Shown piece after piece: positions 7,780-16,510 of a DNA stretch of 64,000 nt (position 1 is the first letter of the stretch; every line of letters starts with the position of its first letter). The stretch is from the NCBI GenBank assembly GCA_027310725.1, contig DAIDAG010000066.1, forward strand, positions 1 through 64,000, read 5' to 3'. Under the pieces are notes generated by a model. That model ran no database searches. It was not told the DNA's origin and saw only the letters and a list, made by a program, of their open reading frames with translations. The position numbers and the translations under genes were made by a program. The stretch comes from Sideroxydans sp. (GTDB lineage: Bacteria; Pseudomonadota; Gammaproteobacteria; Burkholderiales; Gallionellaceae).

Positions 7780-9165
7780 TTAGAGAAGTGAAGCTGATGG
7801 TTTAAACCAAGCAAGTTTTTCCCTGAGACTGACCACGCCGCCGACAATGATCAAGGTGGGGGCCTGGAGTTGCGCCACATTCGGATCTTGCGGCAGAGTG
7901 ACGAGCGTGCCGCAGATTGCACGCTGATTCTGCGTGGTGCCCTGCTGTATGATGGCGATGGGCGTAGTTGCAGGTAGTCCGTGTGACACGAGCTGGGAGC
8001 ACAGGATGGCCAGACCGTGCAGCCCCATGTAAACCACGATGGTTTGTTTCGGACGCGCCAGCAAATCCCAGTCGAGTTCCATCGTCCCATCTTTCAGGTG
8101 ACCGGTGACGAAAATGCAGGATTGTGCATGATCGCGGTGGGTAAGCGGTATTCCGGCGTACGTTGAAACACCGGATGCGGCGGTGATACCGGGCACCACC
8201 TGGAAGTTGATCTTGTGCTCTGCCAGCTTTTCGATTTCTTCGCCGCCGCGCCCAAAAATGAACGGGTCGCCGCCCTTGAGTCGCAATACTCGTTTGCCTT
8301 CCTTGGCGAGCCTCACCAGTAGGTCGTTGATTTCCTCCTGCGGCAGCGTGTGGTTGCCGCGCCGTTTGCCGACGAAGATGCGTTGTGCATCGCGTCGCGT
8401 CATATCTAAAATGGACTCGGAAACAAGATTGTCGTACAGCACAACGTCCGCTTTCTGCATCAGGCGCAATGCCCTGAACGTGAGTAAATCAGGGTCTCCC
8501 GGCCCCGCGCCGACCAGATAAACCTCTCCATCGGCTTGAGCTTTCGGATGCTCCAGTAGATCGAGCAGCATGGCCTCGGCGGTGTGCTCGTCACCAGAAA
8601 AAACTTTCTCGGCAACTGCGCCATCGAGTACATCTTCCCAGAAAATCCGCCGTTGCGAGGGTACGGCAATGCGCTGCTTGACTGTGTCGCGGAAGCGTTC
8701 GGCAAATGCGACCAGTCTGCCATAGGCTTGAGGGATTAATGTTTCCAGCTTGCCACGCAACAGACGAGCGAGAACAGGAGACGCGCCACCAGTGGAAAAG
8801 GCAACCAGCAGAGGAGATCGGTCGAGGATTGCGGGCATGATGAAGGTGCAGAGATTGGGGTTGTCCACCACGTTTACCGGAATGTTGCGTTGCTTCGCTT
8901 CACGCGAGACTTGTTCATTCACTATTGCATCGTCCGTTGCGGCGATAACCAGTGCCATTCCGTCGAGGTGCGATGCCTGAAAACACTCGGCAATGTGCTC
9001 GCTGCCAGTAGGTAAATCGAATGATTCATTCAGTTGCGGAGCAACGATCCTTACCATCGCTCCTGCCTGCAACAGCACGGAAGCTTTGCGCACGGCAACT
9101 TTGCCGCCGCCAACGATCAGGCATTTTTCCCCTTTGAGGTTCATGAAAACCGGCAGAAAATCCAT
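7780..9165 (-). CDS. cysG: Siroheme synthase CysG (precorrin-2 dehydrogenase/ferrochelatase and uroporphyrinogen-III methyltransferase)
   Basis: 461 residues, the full length of trifunctional CysG. The N-terminal CysG-B half has the NAD-binding LIVGGGKVAVRKA and the FSTGGASPVLARLLR segment. The C-terminal CysG-A half starts near residue 217 with VYLVGAGPGDPDLLT and has RLKGGDPFIFGRGGEE, VVPGITAASG and the PLTHRDHA strand of SUMT enzymes. It converts uroporphyrinogen III to precorrin-2 and sirohydrochlorin (and to siroheme). Sirohydrochlorin is the substrate of CbiX in the operon on the other strand, so CysG supplies the branch point. It is divergent from cobO, with the third riboswitch between them. 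Confidence 0.95.
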   Translation of the reverse strand: MDFLPVFMNLKGEKCLIVGGGKVAVRKASVLLQAGAMVRIVAPQLNESFDLPTGSEHIAECFQASHLDGMALVIAATDDAIVNEQVSREAKQRNIPVNVVDNPNLCTFIMPAILDRSPLLVAFSTGGASPVLARLLRGKLETLIPQAYGRLVAFAERFRDTVKQRIAVPSQRRIFWEDVLDGAVAEKVFSGDEHTAEAMLLDLLEHPKAQADGEVYLVGAGPGDPDLLTFRALRLMQKADVVLYDNLVSESILDMTRRDAQRIFVGKRRGNHTLPQEEINDLLVRLAKEGKRVLRLKGGDPFIFGRGGEEIEKLAEHKINFQVVPGITAASGVSTYAGIPLTHRDHAQSCIFVTGHLKDGTMELDWDLLARPKQTIVVYMGLHGLAILCSQLVSHGLPATTPIAIIQQGTTQNQRAICGTLVTLPQDPNVAQLQAPTLIIVGGVVSLREKLAWFKPSASLL

Positions 9166-9394
9166 TATCTCTTCATCTTCTTCTTCAGGATAACTTTTCA
9201 GGATAGCCGATATTTCGTGTTTCCTGCAATCACTCGGCCTGTGCCTTTGCGAGTTCCTTGTGATTTATGCTGCCTCCTTTCTTGTTGTTTGGTCGAGACA
9301 TTGTGAACGTCTGAATATTCCAATCTTTTAGAATTCAGATATTCCACCTCTGCGATTCAATAGAAATCATAAGCTATGTTAAGATATGTCAGCT

Positions 9395-9568
9395 TGAGGT
9401 GTCGGACGCGCGAATGCCGTCCGCTTAAACGGGAAACAGGTGAAGAACCTGTGCTGCCCCCGCAACGGTAAGCAAGTGTGGATTAGCCAAAATGCCACTG
9501 TGAGTAATCATGGGAAGGCGGCAATCAAGTCTTGCGAGCCCGGATACCGGCCTTGAGTCAGGAACCTT
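9395..9568 (+). promoter_or_regulatory. Cobalamin riboswitch of the main cob/cbi operon
   Basis: A canonical long aptamer: GGGAAACAGGTGAAGAACCTG, the CTGCCCCCGCAACGGTAA block, ATGCCACTG, CATGGGAAGGCGGC and the B12 box around GAGTCAGGAACC (9555-9566). A small perfect hairpin follows (GGAACCT/AGGTTCC, 9561-9578), but no T-tract, so the switch mechanism is unclear. It should repress the downstream operon when cobalamin is plentiful. About 220 bases separate it from cobO. Confidence 0.93.
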
Positions 9569-9630
9569 CATAGGTTCCACAGGTCGGAAAATGCTGCGGG
9601 CGGCGCATGGACGGTGAACATTCTGTAGAG

Positions 9631-9681
9631 ATGTTATCCCTCCTGATATTGTTGCTTTCCGCTGCATTTCCCAATGTTTAA
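9631..9681 (+). CDS. Possible 16-codon leader or gene stub
   Basis: Between riboswitch and cobO, an ATG frame encodes MLSLLILLLSAAFPNV and a stop. It reads like the start of a signal peptide, so it could be the remnant of a btuB-like or other exported protein gene once controlled by this riboswitch. The ribosome site is poor. Confidence 0.2.
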   Translation: MLSLLILLLSAAFPNV

Positions 9682-9787
9682 ATCTCATAGATAACGGGAA
9701 GTTGTCTTTGCAAACCCAAGAAACTTTATTTGCGGCTACGCCATCCGGTCGCCTTGATGCGCTCAGGCCGCTTTCGGCTATCTTGTC

Positions 9788-10396
9788 ATGAATTCACAAG
9801 AGGACCGCAATGCACGCCACAAGCAGCAAATGGCGCGCAAAAAGGAGGTAGTGGATGCGGCTATTGCCCGCGCCACGGAAAACCGCGGCATTATTTTGGT
9901 CAATACCGGGAACGGTAAGGGTAAAAGCTCTGCCGCCTTCGGTATGGTGGCGCGTACCTTGGGCTATGGCCTGAAAGCAGGCGTGGTGCAATTCATCAAG
10001 AGCCGCCGCGATACCGGTGAGGAAAAATTCCTGGGCATGCAGCCCAACGTGCAATGGCAAGTGATGGGCGATGGTTTCACCTGGGACACGCAAAATCGCG
10101 ACGCAGATATGGTCACCGCGCAACGAGCCTGGGCGGTAGCGCAAGGGTTTTTGAGCGACGCGTCACTGCACCTGGTGGTGCTGGATGAACTGACGTATTT
10201 GCTGAAATACAGTTATCTTGATGCACAACAAGTCTGTGCTGACTTGCTCGCACGTCCACCCCTGCAGCATGTCGTGATTACTGGCCGTGCCGCCCCGCAA
10301 TGTTTGCTGGATATTGCCGATACGGTGAGTGATATCAGGGACGTAAAACATGCCTTTCGCGCCGGCGTGTGCGCCCAGCCTGGAATAGACCTGTAA
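9788..10396 (+). CDS. cobO: Cob(I)yrinic acid a,c-diamide adenosyltransferase
   Basis: 202 residues, CobO/CobA/BtuR family. The P-loop GNGKGKSS is at residues 41-48, followed by the family segments VVQFIKSRRDTGEEKF, DMVTAQRAW, VVLDELTYLLKY and VVITGRAAP. It transfers the 5'-deoxyadenosyl group of ATP to the cobalt of cob(I)yrinic acid diamide or cobinamide. It is the first gene of the riboswitch-led operon. Its stop codon overlaps the cbiA start (TAATG). Confidence 0.95.
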   Translation: MNSQEDRNARHKQQMARKKEVVDAAIARATENRGIILVNTGNGKGKSSAAFGMVARTLGYGLKAGVVQFIKSRRDTGEEKFLGMQPNVQWQVMGDGFTWDTQNRDADMVTAQRAWAVAQGFLSDASLHLVVLDELTYLLKYSYLDAQQVCADLLARPPLQHVVITGRAAPQCLLDIADTVSDIRDVKHAFRAGVCAQPGIDL

Positions 10397-11688
10397 TGTC
10401 CATGCGTACTTGTCCCGCTTTGTTGATTACCGCACCGTCTTCCGGTCAGGGCAAGACCACCGTGACGGCGGCGTTGGCGCGTTACCATCGCGAGCAGGGC
10501 CGTATCGTGCGCGTGTTCAAGACCGGCCCGGATTTTCTCGACCCGATGATTCTGGAACGCGCATCGGGTCATCCTGTTTATCAGCTTGACTTATGGATGG
10601 GCGGCGAAGCACATTGTCGCGAGTTGCTCTATCAGGCCGCAGCGGAGGCCGACCTGATACTTGTCGAGGGTGTGATGGGGTTGTTCGACGGCGCGCCATC
10701 CAGTGCCGACTTGGCCGCGACGTTCGGCATCCCGGTATTGGCGGTCATTGATGCGAGTGCGATGGCGCAGACCTTCGGTGCCATCGCCTACGGCCTGGCC
10801 AATTACCGGACGGACATTAAATTTTTCGGCGTGCTGGCCAATCGCGTTGCGAGTCCTGGTCATGCCGACATGCTCAAAGAAAGTCTGCCGCCTGGCGTCG
10901 GCTGTTTCGCTACGCTGCCGCGCGATGCCGAGTTGAGTTTGCCGGATCGCCACCTCGGGCTGGTACAGGCGCAGGAAATCGCCGATCTGGATCAGCGCAT
11001 CGCCCATGCCGCTAAAATTCTTGCAGGGCAGTGCTGTGTTGCCTTACCTGAACCCACCGCATTCGTAAAGGTCAATGCTGTAACGCCACAACGCACGCTT
11101 GCTGGCATCAAGATTGCGGTAGCACGGGATGCAGCCTTCTCATTTTTGTATCACGCCAACGTCGATGCGTTGCGTGCCTTGGGTGCCGAGCTGGAATTCT
11201 TTTCCCCGCTGACCGACACGCGCCTGCCCGAGGCCGACAGCCTGTATCTGCCCGGCGGCTACCCGGAATTGCATCTGCAGCAACTGCAAGCAAACGGGAC
11301 GATGCGCGACGCGATACGCATGCATCATGCAACTGATAAACCCATCCTTGCCGAATGCGGCGGCATGCTTTACCTGCTGGAGACGCTGAGCGATTCGCAA
11401 GGATGCTGTGCCGACATGGTGGGGTTGTTGCCGGGCCACGCGGTGATGCAGAAGAAGCTGGTCAATCTCGGCATGCACAGCGTGACGCTACCCGTGGGTG
11501 AATTTCGCGGACATACTTTTCATCATTCCAACATGGAAACATCATGCGCACCGTTCGCAATGACCTCGCCAGCGAGAGCACGCGGCAAGCCTGAAGCCGT
11601 GTATCAAATCGGCAGACTGCATGCCTCTTATTTACATTATTATTTGCCCTCGAATTTGTCGGCAGCCGCACGTTTTTTCACCCCGTAA
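10396..11688 (+). CDS. cbiA: Cobyrinic acid a,c-diamide synthase
   Basis: 430 residues from ATG 10396. The N-terminal P-loop ATPase domain has APSSGQGKTTV and the GVMGLFDG motif. The C-terminal class-I glutamine amidotransferase domain contains LYLPGGYPELH, the nucleophile region LAECGGMLYL and the histidine-bearing FRGHTFHHSNM. It amidates the a and c carboxylates of (cobalt-)cobyrinate using glutamine and ATP. A longer in-frame start at 10369 lies inside cobO and is less likely. Confidence 0.95.
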   Translation: MSMRTCPALLITAPSSGQGKTTVTAALARYHREQGRIVRVFKTGPDFLDPMILERASGHPVYQLDLWMGGEAHCRELLYQAAAEADLILVEGVMGLFDGAPSSADLAATFGIPVLAVIDASAMAQTFGAIAYGLANYRTDIKFFGVLANRVASPGHADMLKESLPPGVGCFATLPRDAELSLPDRHLGLVQAQEIADLDQRIAHAAKILAGQCCVALPEPTAFVKVNAVTPQRTLAGIKIAVARDAAFSFLYHANVDALRALGAELEFFSPLTDTRLPEADSLYLPGGYPELHLQQLQANGTMRDAIRMHHATDKPILAECGGMLYLLETLSDSQGCCADMVGLLPGHAVMQKKLVNLGMHSVTLPVGEFRGHTFHHSNMETSCAPFAMTSPARARGKPEAVYQIGRLHASYLHYYLPSNLSAAARFFTP

Positions 11689-11724
11689 CTTCATCTTCGA
11701 TTCAGTAAAAAAAAGGAGAACACC

Positions 11725-11811
11725 ATGCACATCGAACCCGGAATCATCGCTCAAGCAAAAATCATGGCTGCCAACATCAGCGCGACCGGTCTACTCAAAC
11801 TGACAAATTGA
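11725..11811 (+). CDS. 28-aa ORF coupled to cbiF, possible cobalt-permease stub
   Basis: A well-placed AAAAGGAG (11711-11718) precedes ATG 11725. The frame encodes MHIEPGIIAQAKIMAANISA and eight more residues, then stops at TGA 11809-11811, overlapping the ATG of cbiF. The MHIEPG start recalls the first residues of some CbiM-like permeases, so it may be what remains after a deletion. It may also persist because it couples translation of cbiF. This is inference from a short string. Confidence 0.45.
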   Translation: MHIEPGIIAQAKIMAANISATGLLKLTN

Positions 11812-12608
11812 TGGGTAAAGTTTGGTTTGTCGGCGCGGGGCCGGGCGATCCCGATCTCATCACGATCAAGGGGCGCGATCTGGTCGTCAGTGCGGGAGCC
11901 ATACTTTACGCGGGTTCTCTGGTAGCGGAAGCGACCACGCGCTGGGCAAATGCAGCGTGCGAGATTTGCGACTCGAAGAGTATGGCACTGGAAGAGATTA
12001 CCGCATGGTTGATCGAGCGGGCGGGCAGGCATGAGACGGTGGTGCGCCTGCAAACCGGCGACCCGACGCTGTATGGAGCGTTGATAGAAATGGTGCAGCC
12101 GCTTGATGCAGCTGGTATCGAAGTCGGCGTGGTGCCTGGCGTTTCATCGGCGATGGCTTCTGCGGCAGCGGCAGTGGAGAGCTTGACCTTGCCCGAAGTC
12201 ACGCAGACGGTGATCCTGACGCGCATGGAAGGACGCACCCCGATGCCGGATGGAGAGGCATTGCGCGACTTGGCACAACATCACAGCACGCTGTGCGTGT
12301 TTCTATCCATCACCCTGCTGGGCGAGGTTCGGAAAGAATTGTTGGCGGCGGGTTGGCGCGATGATGCGCCGATCCTGGTGGTGCACAAGGCGAGCTGGCC
12401 AGGTGAGGAAAAAATCATCCGCGGCACGCTGGCTGATATACGCGACAAGTGTCGTGAACAGAAGATCAATAGCCAGGCCATGATCATCGTCAGTCCCGCA
12501 CTTGGCGCGCGCGACTGGAAGGAACTCAAAAAATCTAAGCTATATGATGAAGCATTTACGCACCGCTATCGTCGCGGTGTAAAAAATAAGGAGTTGTCGA
12601 GTGAGTGA
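11811..12608 (+). CDS. cbiF: Cobalt-precorrin-4 C11-methyltransferase
   Basis: 265 residues, CbiF/CobM family. It has the tetrapyrrole methylase start KVWFVGAGPGDPDLITIKG, then ILYAGSLVAE, RLQTGDPTLYGALIEM, VVPGVSSAMASAAA and TVILTRMEGRTPMP, all typical of C11-methyltransferases. It moves a methyl group from SAM to C-11 of cobalt-precorrin-4. ATG 11811 overlaps the stop of the 28-aa ORF; TTG 11808 is an alternative. It overlaps cbiX by 8 bases. Confidence 0.94.
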   Translation: MGKVWFVGAGPGDPDLITIKGRDLVVSAGAILYAGSLVAEATTRWANAACEICDSKSMALEEITAWLIERAGRHETVVRLQTGDPTLYGALIEMVQPLDAAGIEVGVVPGVSSAMASAAAAVESLTLPEVTQTVILTRMEGRTPMPDGEALRDLAQHHSTLCVFLSITLLGEVRKELLAAGWRDDAPILVVHKASWPGEEKIIRGTLADIRDKCREQKINSQAMIIVSPALGARDWKELKKSKLYDEAFTHRYRRGVKNKELSSE

Positions 12609-13437
12609 AACGATATTGTTGGTCGGACATGGTTCGAGGAATGTTGAAGGCAATCGCGAGATTGAGGTTTTCGCGGAACAATGGCGTCAGCGACAGCCGC
12701 AATGGTGCATCGAGGTCGGCTTCATCGAGTTCGCAGACGTGCTGCTGGATGGAGGGTTGGATCGTACTGCCAGCAATGCATCACGGGTCATTGTCGTGCC
12801 GCTGATCCTGAACGCGGCAGGCCATGTCAAAATGGAAATTCCAGAGCATATTGCACAGGCACGCCTGCGTCATCCGCAGGCCGAGTTTGTCTACGTGCCG
12901 AATCTGGGGGCGGATGATCGCCTGTTGAAAATACTCAAGCGCAATCTTCGCAAGGCTATGGGCGCACTGGATATGCCCGACCCCAAGACCACCGGTGTGA
13001 TCGTGCTTGGTCGCGGTTCATCGGATCGCGGTGCCAACGGCGAAGTGTCCAAGCTTGCGCGCTGGTTGTTTGAAGAGACAGATCACGAGTTGGTGGACAT
13101 CGCGTTTACCGGCATTACTTATCCCCGGCTGGAAGCTGTGGTGCAACGCCAGGTGAAACTCGGCATGATGCAGATCGTTGTGTTGCCCTATTATTTGTTT
13201 ACCGGCACGTTAATCGAGCGCATTCGCAGGCAGGTGGAGCATTTGCGTATGCAATATCCGCAGGTATGTTTTTCGCTGAGCGATTATTTTGGCTTTGAGG
13301 AAGAGATATTCCAATTACTGGATGAGCGTGTATTGGCAGTGCAGTCTGGATCAACGCAGATGGGCATGATGCCGTGCGACGGCTGCAAATATCGGGAATT
13401 TGCCGAGGAACACGGCCATCACCATAGCCACGATTAA
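12601..13437 (+). CDS. cbiX: Sirohydrochlorin cobaltochelatase, long form CbiX
   Basis: 278 residues with two chelatase-like halves. The first has the metal-binding His in LVGHGSRNVEGN; the second begins at GVIVLGRGSSDRGANGEV. The end carries MPCDGCKYREFAEEHGHHHSHD-type Cys and His residues, the metal-binding tail of long CbiX proteins. It inserts Co2+ into sirohydrochlorin, the committing step of the cobalt-early pathway. GTG 12601 overlaps the end of cbiF. Its substrate comes from CysG, and the permease upstream likely supplies cobalt. Confidence 0.92.
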   Translation: MSETILLVGHGSRNVEGNREIEVFAEQWRQRQPQWCIEVGFIEFADVLLDGGLDRTASNASRVIVVPLILNAAGHVKMEIPEHIAQARLRHPQAEFVYVPNLGADDRLLKILKRNLRKAMGALDMPDPKTTGVIVLGRGSSDRGANGEVSKLARWLFEETDHELVDIAFTGITYPRLEAVVQRQVKLGMMQIVVLPYYLFTGTLIERIRRQVEHLRMQYPQVCFSLSDYFGFEEEIFQLLDERVLAVQSGSTQMGMMPCDGCKYREFAEEHGHHHSHD

Positions 13438-13438
13438 T

Positions 13439-14113
13439 ATGCATAACATTGTCACCGAACAACTTACCCACGCCGGCCAGCAGATCGAACACGACTCCTT
13501 CGCGATCGTCGATGCCGAGGCGGGGGCGCATGGTTACAGCCCGGATCAATGGCAGGTTGTGCGACGCATTATCCACGCCACCGCCGATTTCGAATTCAAC
13601 GGCCTGACATGCTTTCACCCGCGAGCCATCGAGGCCGGGTTGCAAGCTGTGGCACGGGGTGCGCCCATCGTCGCCGATGTTGAAATGATCTGCGTCGGTT
13701 TATCCAAGCCGCGTCTTGCTCACTTCGGCATCGGCACGCACCAATTCATTTCCGATGAGGATGTGATTGCGCACGCCAAGGCAGAAAATAGTACCCGCGC
13801 CGTGCAAGCGATGCGCAAGGCTAACACGCACGGGCTATTGAATGGCGGCATCGTGGCCATTGGCAACGCGCCCACCGCGCTGCTGGAAGTGTTGCGTTTG
13901 ATACGCGAACAGCAAGTCCGCCCGACACTCATCATCGGTATGCCGGTGGGTTTCGTCTCTGCTGCGGAATCGAAAGCGTTGCTGAGTGAGCTTGCCGATA
14001 TTCCCTGGATCATCGTTTCCGGCCGCAAGGGCGGCTCCACGCTGGTGGTTGCGACGATACATGCCATCCTGGCACTGGCGGAAGCCAAACAGAAAGGTGT
14101 TGTACAGCCATAA
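13439..14113 (+). CDS. cbiC: Cobalt-precorrin-8 methylmutase
   Basis: 224 residues, CbiC/CobH family. It contains AQQIEHDSFAIVDAEAGAH-like start residues, the conserved His/Arg region VVRRIIHATADFEF, NGGIVAIGNAPTALLEVL and IIGMPVGFVSAAESK. The enzyme moves the C-11 methyl group to C-12 to give cobyrinate. ATG 13439 begins one base after the cbiX stop, and the stop overlaps cbiD (TAATG). Confidence 0.94.
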   Translation: MHNIVTEQLTHAGQQIEHDSFAIVDAEAGAHGYSPDQWQVVRRIIHATADFEFNGLTCFHPRAIEAGLQAVARGAPIVADVEMICVGLSKPRLAHFGIGTHQFISDEDVIAHAKAENSTRAVQAMRKANTHGLLNGGIVAIGNAPTALLEVLRLIREQQVRPTLIIGMPVGFVSAAESKALLSELADIPWIIVSGRKGGSTLVVATIHAILALAEAKQKGVVQP

Positions 14114-15219
14114 TGGAAACGCAAAAACCCAAAGGCACGCGCAAGGGATACACCACTGGGGCCTGTTCGGCTGCGGCGGCACGCGCCGCGACGTTGGGAC
14201 TGGTCGTGGGCCAAGTGCCCGATGAGATCGAGTGCCAATTACCCAACGGACAAATGGTGCGCTTTGCGGTGATGGATGGTTATTGTGCTGATGGTTGTGC
14301 GCATGCAGTGGTCATCAAAGATGCGGGCGATGATCCCGATGTAACCGACAAAGCGCATCTCACCGCCGATGTGCGCCGGTTGTCGGCAATGCCGGATGCG
14401 GTGCTACTCAAGGGCGGCGTGGGAGTGGGCTTAGTTACGATGCGGGGCCTGGGACTGGAGGTCGGTGGCCCCGCGATCAACCCCGTACCCCGTCGCAACA
14501 TCGAGGAAAACGTGCGCGCTGTCGCTGGTGCTTTATTGGATAGTGATGGCTTGGAAGTGACCATCTCGGTGCCGGGCGGCGAGGAAATGGCCAAGCGCAC
14601 ATTGAATGCACGGCTCGGCATCATCGGCGGCATCTCGATACTCGGCACCACCGGCATCGTGCATCCCTATTCCACTGCCGCATTCCGTGCCAGCGTGATA
14701 CAGGGCATCGAAGTCGCCGCGAAGCAAGGGCAGGATACCGTGGTGCTCACCACCGGCGGGCGCACCGAAAAATTCGTCATGCGTGAGTTGCCGCAGCTGG
14801 CCCAATCGTGTTTCGTGCAGATGGGCGATTTTCTGAAATACGCGCTGGATACCGCAGCAAGCCATGGCATCCGCCATTTGGTGATCGGCGGCATGGTGGG
14901 CAAGCTCACCAAAATGGCGCAGGGCGAAACCATCACGCACGCCGGGCGCAATGCGGTGGACACCGATCTCGTCGCGGATATTGCCGCCGCAGTGGGCGCC
15001 TCGCCAGAGGTGTGTGCCGGTATACGTGCCGCCGAGACCGCACGCTTCGGCGCTGAGCAAATGGAACAATTGGGACTTGCGCATGAATTTCATCTCGAAC
15101 TGGGTCGCCGTGTGATCAACACACTCGCAGCGCGTTACCCGGGGAAATTCACCCTCAGAGTTTTGATTTGCGATTTCGAAGGCAACAAGCTGGCCGAGGT
15201 GGAGCAAGACCATGCGTGA
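14113..15219 (+). CDS. cbiD: Cobalt-precorrin-5B C1-methyltransferase
   Basis: 368 residues, the usual CbiD length. It shows the N-terminal GYTTGACSAAAARAA signature, LLKGGVGVGLVTMRGLGL, PAINPVPRRNI, the ILGTTGIVHPYSTAAF motif and MVGKLTKMAQGETITHAGRN. CbiD methylates C-1 after CbiG has opened the ring; it is specific to the cobalt-early (anaerobic) pathway and is unrelated to the aerobic enzyme. Its presence, with CbiX and CbiG, decides the pathway type. Confidence 0.96.
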   Translation: METQKPKGTRKGYTTGACSAAAARAATLGLVVGQVPDEIECQLPNGQMVRFAVMDGYCADGCAHAVVIKDAGDDPDVTDKAHLTADVRRLSAMPDAVLLKGGVGVGLVTMRGLGLEVGGPAINPVPRRNIEENVRAVAGALLDSDGLEVTISVPGGEEMAKRTLNARLGIIGGISILGTTGIVHPYSTAAFRASVIQGIEVAAKQGQDTVVLTTGGRTEKFVMRELPQLAQSCFVQMGDFLKYALDTAASHGIRHLVIGGMVGKLTKMAQGETITHAGRNAVDTDLVADIAAAVGASPEVCAGIRAAETARFGAEQMEQLGLAHEFHLELGRRVINTLAARYPGKFTLRVLICDFEGNKLAEVEQDHA

Positions 15220-16510
15220 ACCTTGCCGCATCATCGGCGTGCTGGACAACGGCGTGGATGGTTTGACCCCTGTCGCACTCGCGCATTTGCAATTAGCAGA
15301 TATGGTCATCGGTGCCGGGCGCACGCTGTCGCTGTTTGAATCCGTGTTGCCTGCACAGGCAGAGCGGCGCGATATGGGTGGGCAATTGACCAGTGTTCCC
15401 GGGTGGATCTCACAGGCCAGGGATGCAGGACGCAGGGTCGTGGTATTGGCTACCGGCGATCCGCTGTGTCACGGCATCGCGTCATTTCTGATTGGCAAAC
15501 TTGGGTTGTCCGCGTGCGAGATATTGCCCAATATTTCCACGCTGCAGTGGGCATTCGCCCGACTCGGTCTGCCGTGGCAAGAGGCAAAAATATGCTCGAT
15601 ACACAGCAAGGATGCGGGAGAGTGGTCGCCCGGCGCAAGCCCGGAACATGGCCTGTATGCGTTGCTGCAAGCGGTGCGCCGGCATGATCTGCTGGCGGTA
15701 CTCACCAGCCCGGACAATACCCCGGCGCGCATCGCGCGCATGTTGGTGAGCGAAGGGTTGGGAGATGCATTTCAGCTCAGCGTGGTGACCCGGATTTTTC
15801 AAATGGAGAAAAATGAGTCAATGGAAAAAATCATTGGCCCGATTGTTGCGGTGCAATGTGTCGATCTGGTTTGTGCCGATCCCAATGTGGTGATCCTGCA
15901 ACGTTGTCAGCCGCGCACGCGGGAAATCTTGTTCGGCCTGGACGATAGCGAATTTCTGCAACGCAAACCGGACAAGGGTCTGATCACCAAGCGTGAAGTT
16001 CGCGCCGTGTCACTGGCGCGTATGCAGTTGCGCGCAGACAGCATCGTCTGGGACATCGGTGCGGGGTCTGGGTCGGTCGGGCTGGAAGCCGCGCGATTGT
16101 GTCCGCAGGGACATGTCTACGCGATCGAAAAAAATGTCGACGATGCAGCTATCGCGATGCAAAACCGGCAGCGGCTGGGCATCGCGAACTACACGCTGAT
16201 AAACGATAAGGCACCTAAAGGTATGGATATGTGGCCCGACCCCGATGCGATGTTTGTCGGCGGTTCTGGCGGCGAACTGGAAGGATTGCTACGCATGGGG
16301 CTGCAACGCCTGAAACCGAATGGTTGGTTGATTATGAATTTTGTCACTTTTGAAAATCTGAACGTTGCTCTGGCGACACTAATTGCGCTGAGTGCAGTCT
16401 GGGATGTCACGCAATTGCAAGCCTCGCGCAGCCAGCCGATTTTGCACATGCACCGATTGCAGGCAGAGAATCCAGTATGGATCGTCTCGGCGCAGAGAAA
16501 ACAACCATGA
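15212..16510 (+). CDS. cbiET: Fused CbiE-CbiT, precorrin-6B/7 C5,C15-methyltransferase and decarboxylase
   Basis: 432 residues with two domains, the CobL arrangement. Residues 1 to about 215 are a CbiE tetrapyrrole methylase (IGVLDNGVDGL, VLATGDPLCHGIASFL, LPNISTLQWAFARLGLPW). From about 235 on is a CbiT Rossmann methyltransferase (KGLITKREVRAVSLARMQL, SIVWDIGAGSGSVGLEAA, AIEKN). Together they methylate C-5 and C-15 and decarboxylate the acetate at C-12. Two genes in many genomes, one here. It overlaps cbiD by 8 bases and cbiL by 4. Confidence 0.94.
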   Translation: MREPCRIIGVLDNGVDGLTPVALAHLQLADMVIGAGRTLSLFESVLPAQAERRDMGGQLTSVPGWISQARDAGRRVVVLATGDPLCHGIASFLIGKLGLSACEILPNISTLQWAFARLGLPWQEAKICSIHSKDAGEWSPGASPEHGLYALLQAVRRHDLLAVLTSPDNTPARIARMLVSEGLGDAFQLSVVTRIFQMEKNESMEKIIGPIVAVQCVDLVCADPNVVILQRCQPRTREILFGLDDSEFLQRKPDKGLITKREVRAVSLARMQLRADSIVWDIGAGSGSVGLEAARLCPQGHVYAIEKNVDDAAIAMQNRQRLGIANYTLINDKAPKGMDMWPDPDAMFVGGSGGELEGLLRMGLQRLKPNGWLIMNFVTFENLNVALATLIALSAVWDVTQLQASRSQPILHMHRLQAENPVWIVSAQRKQP

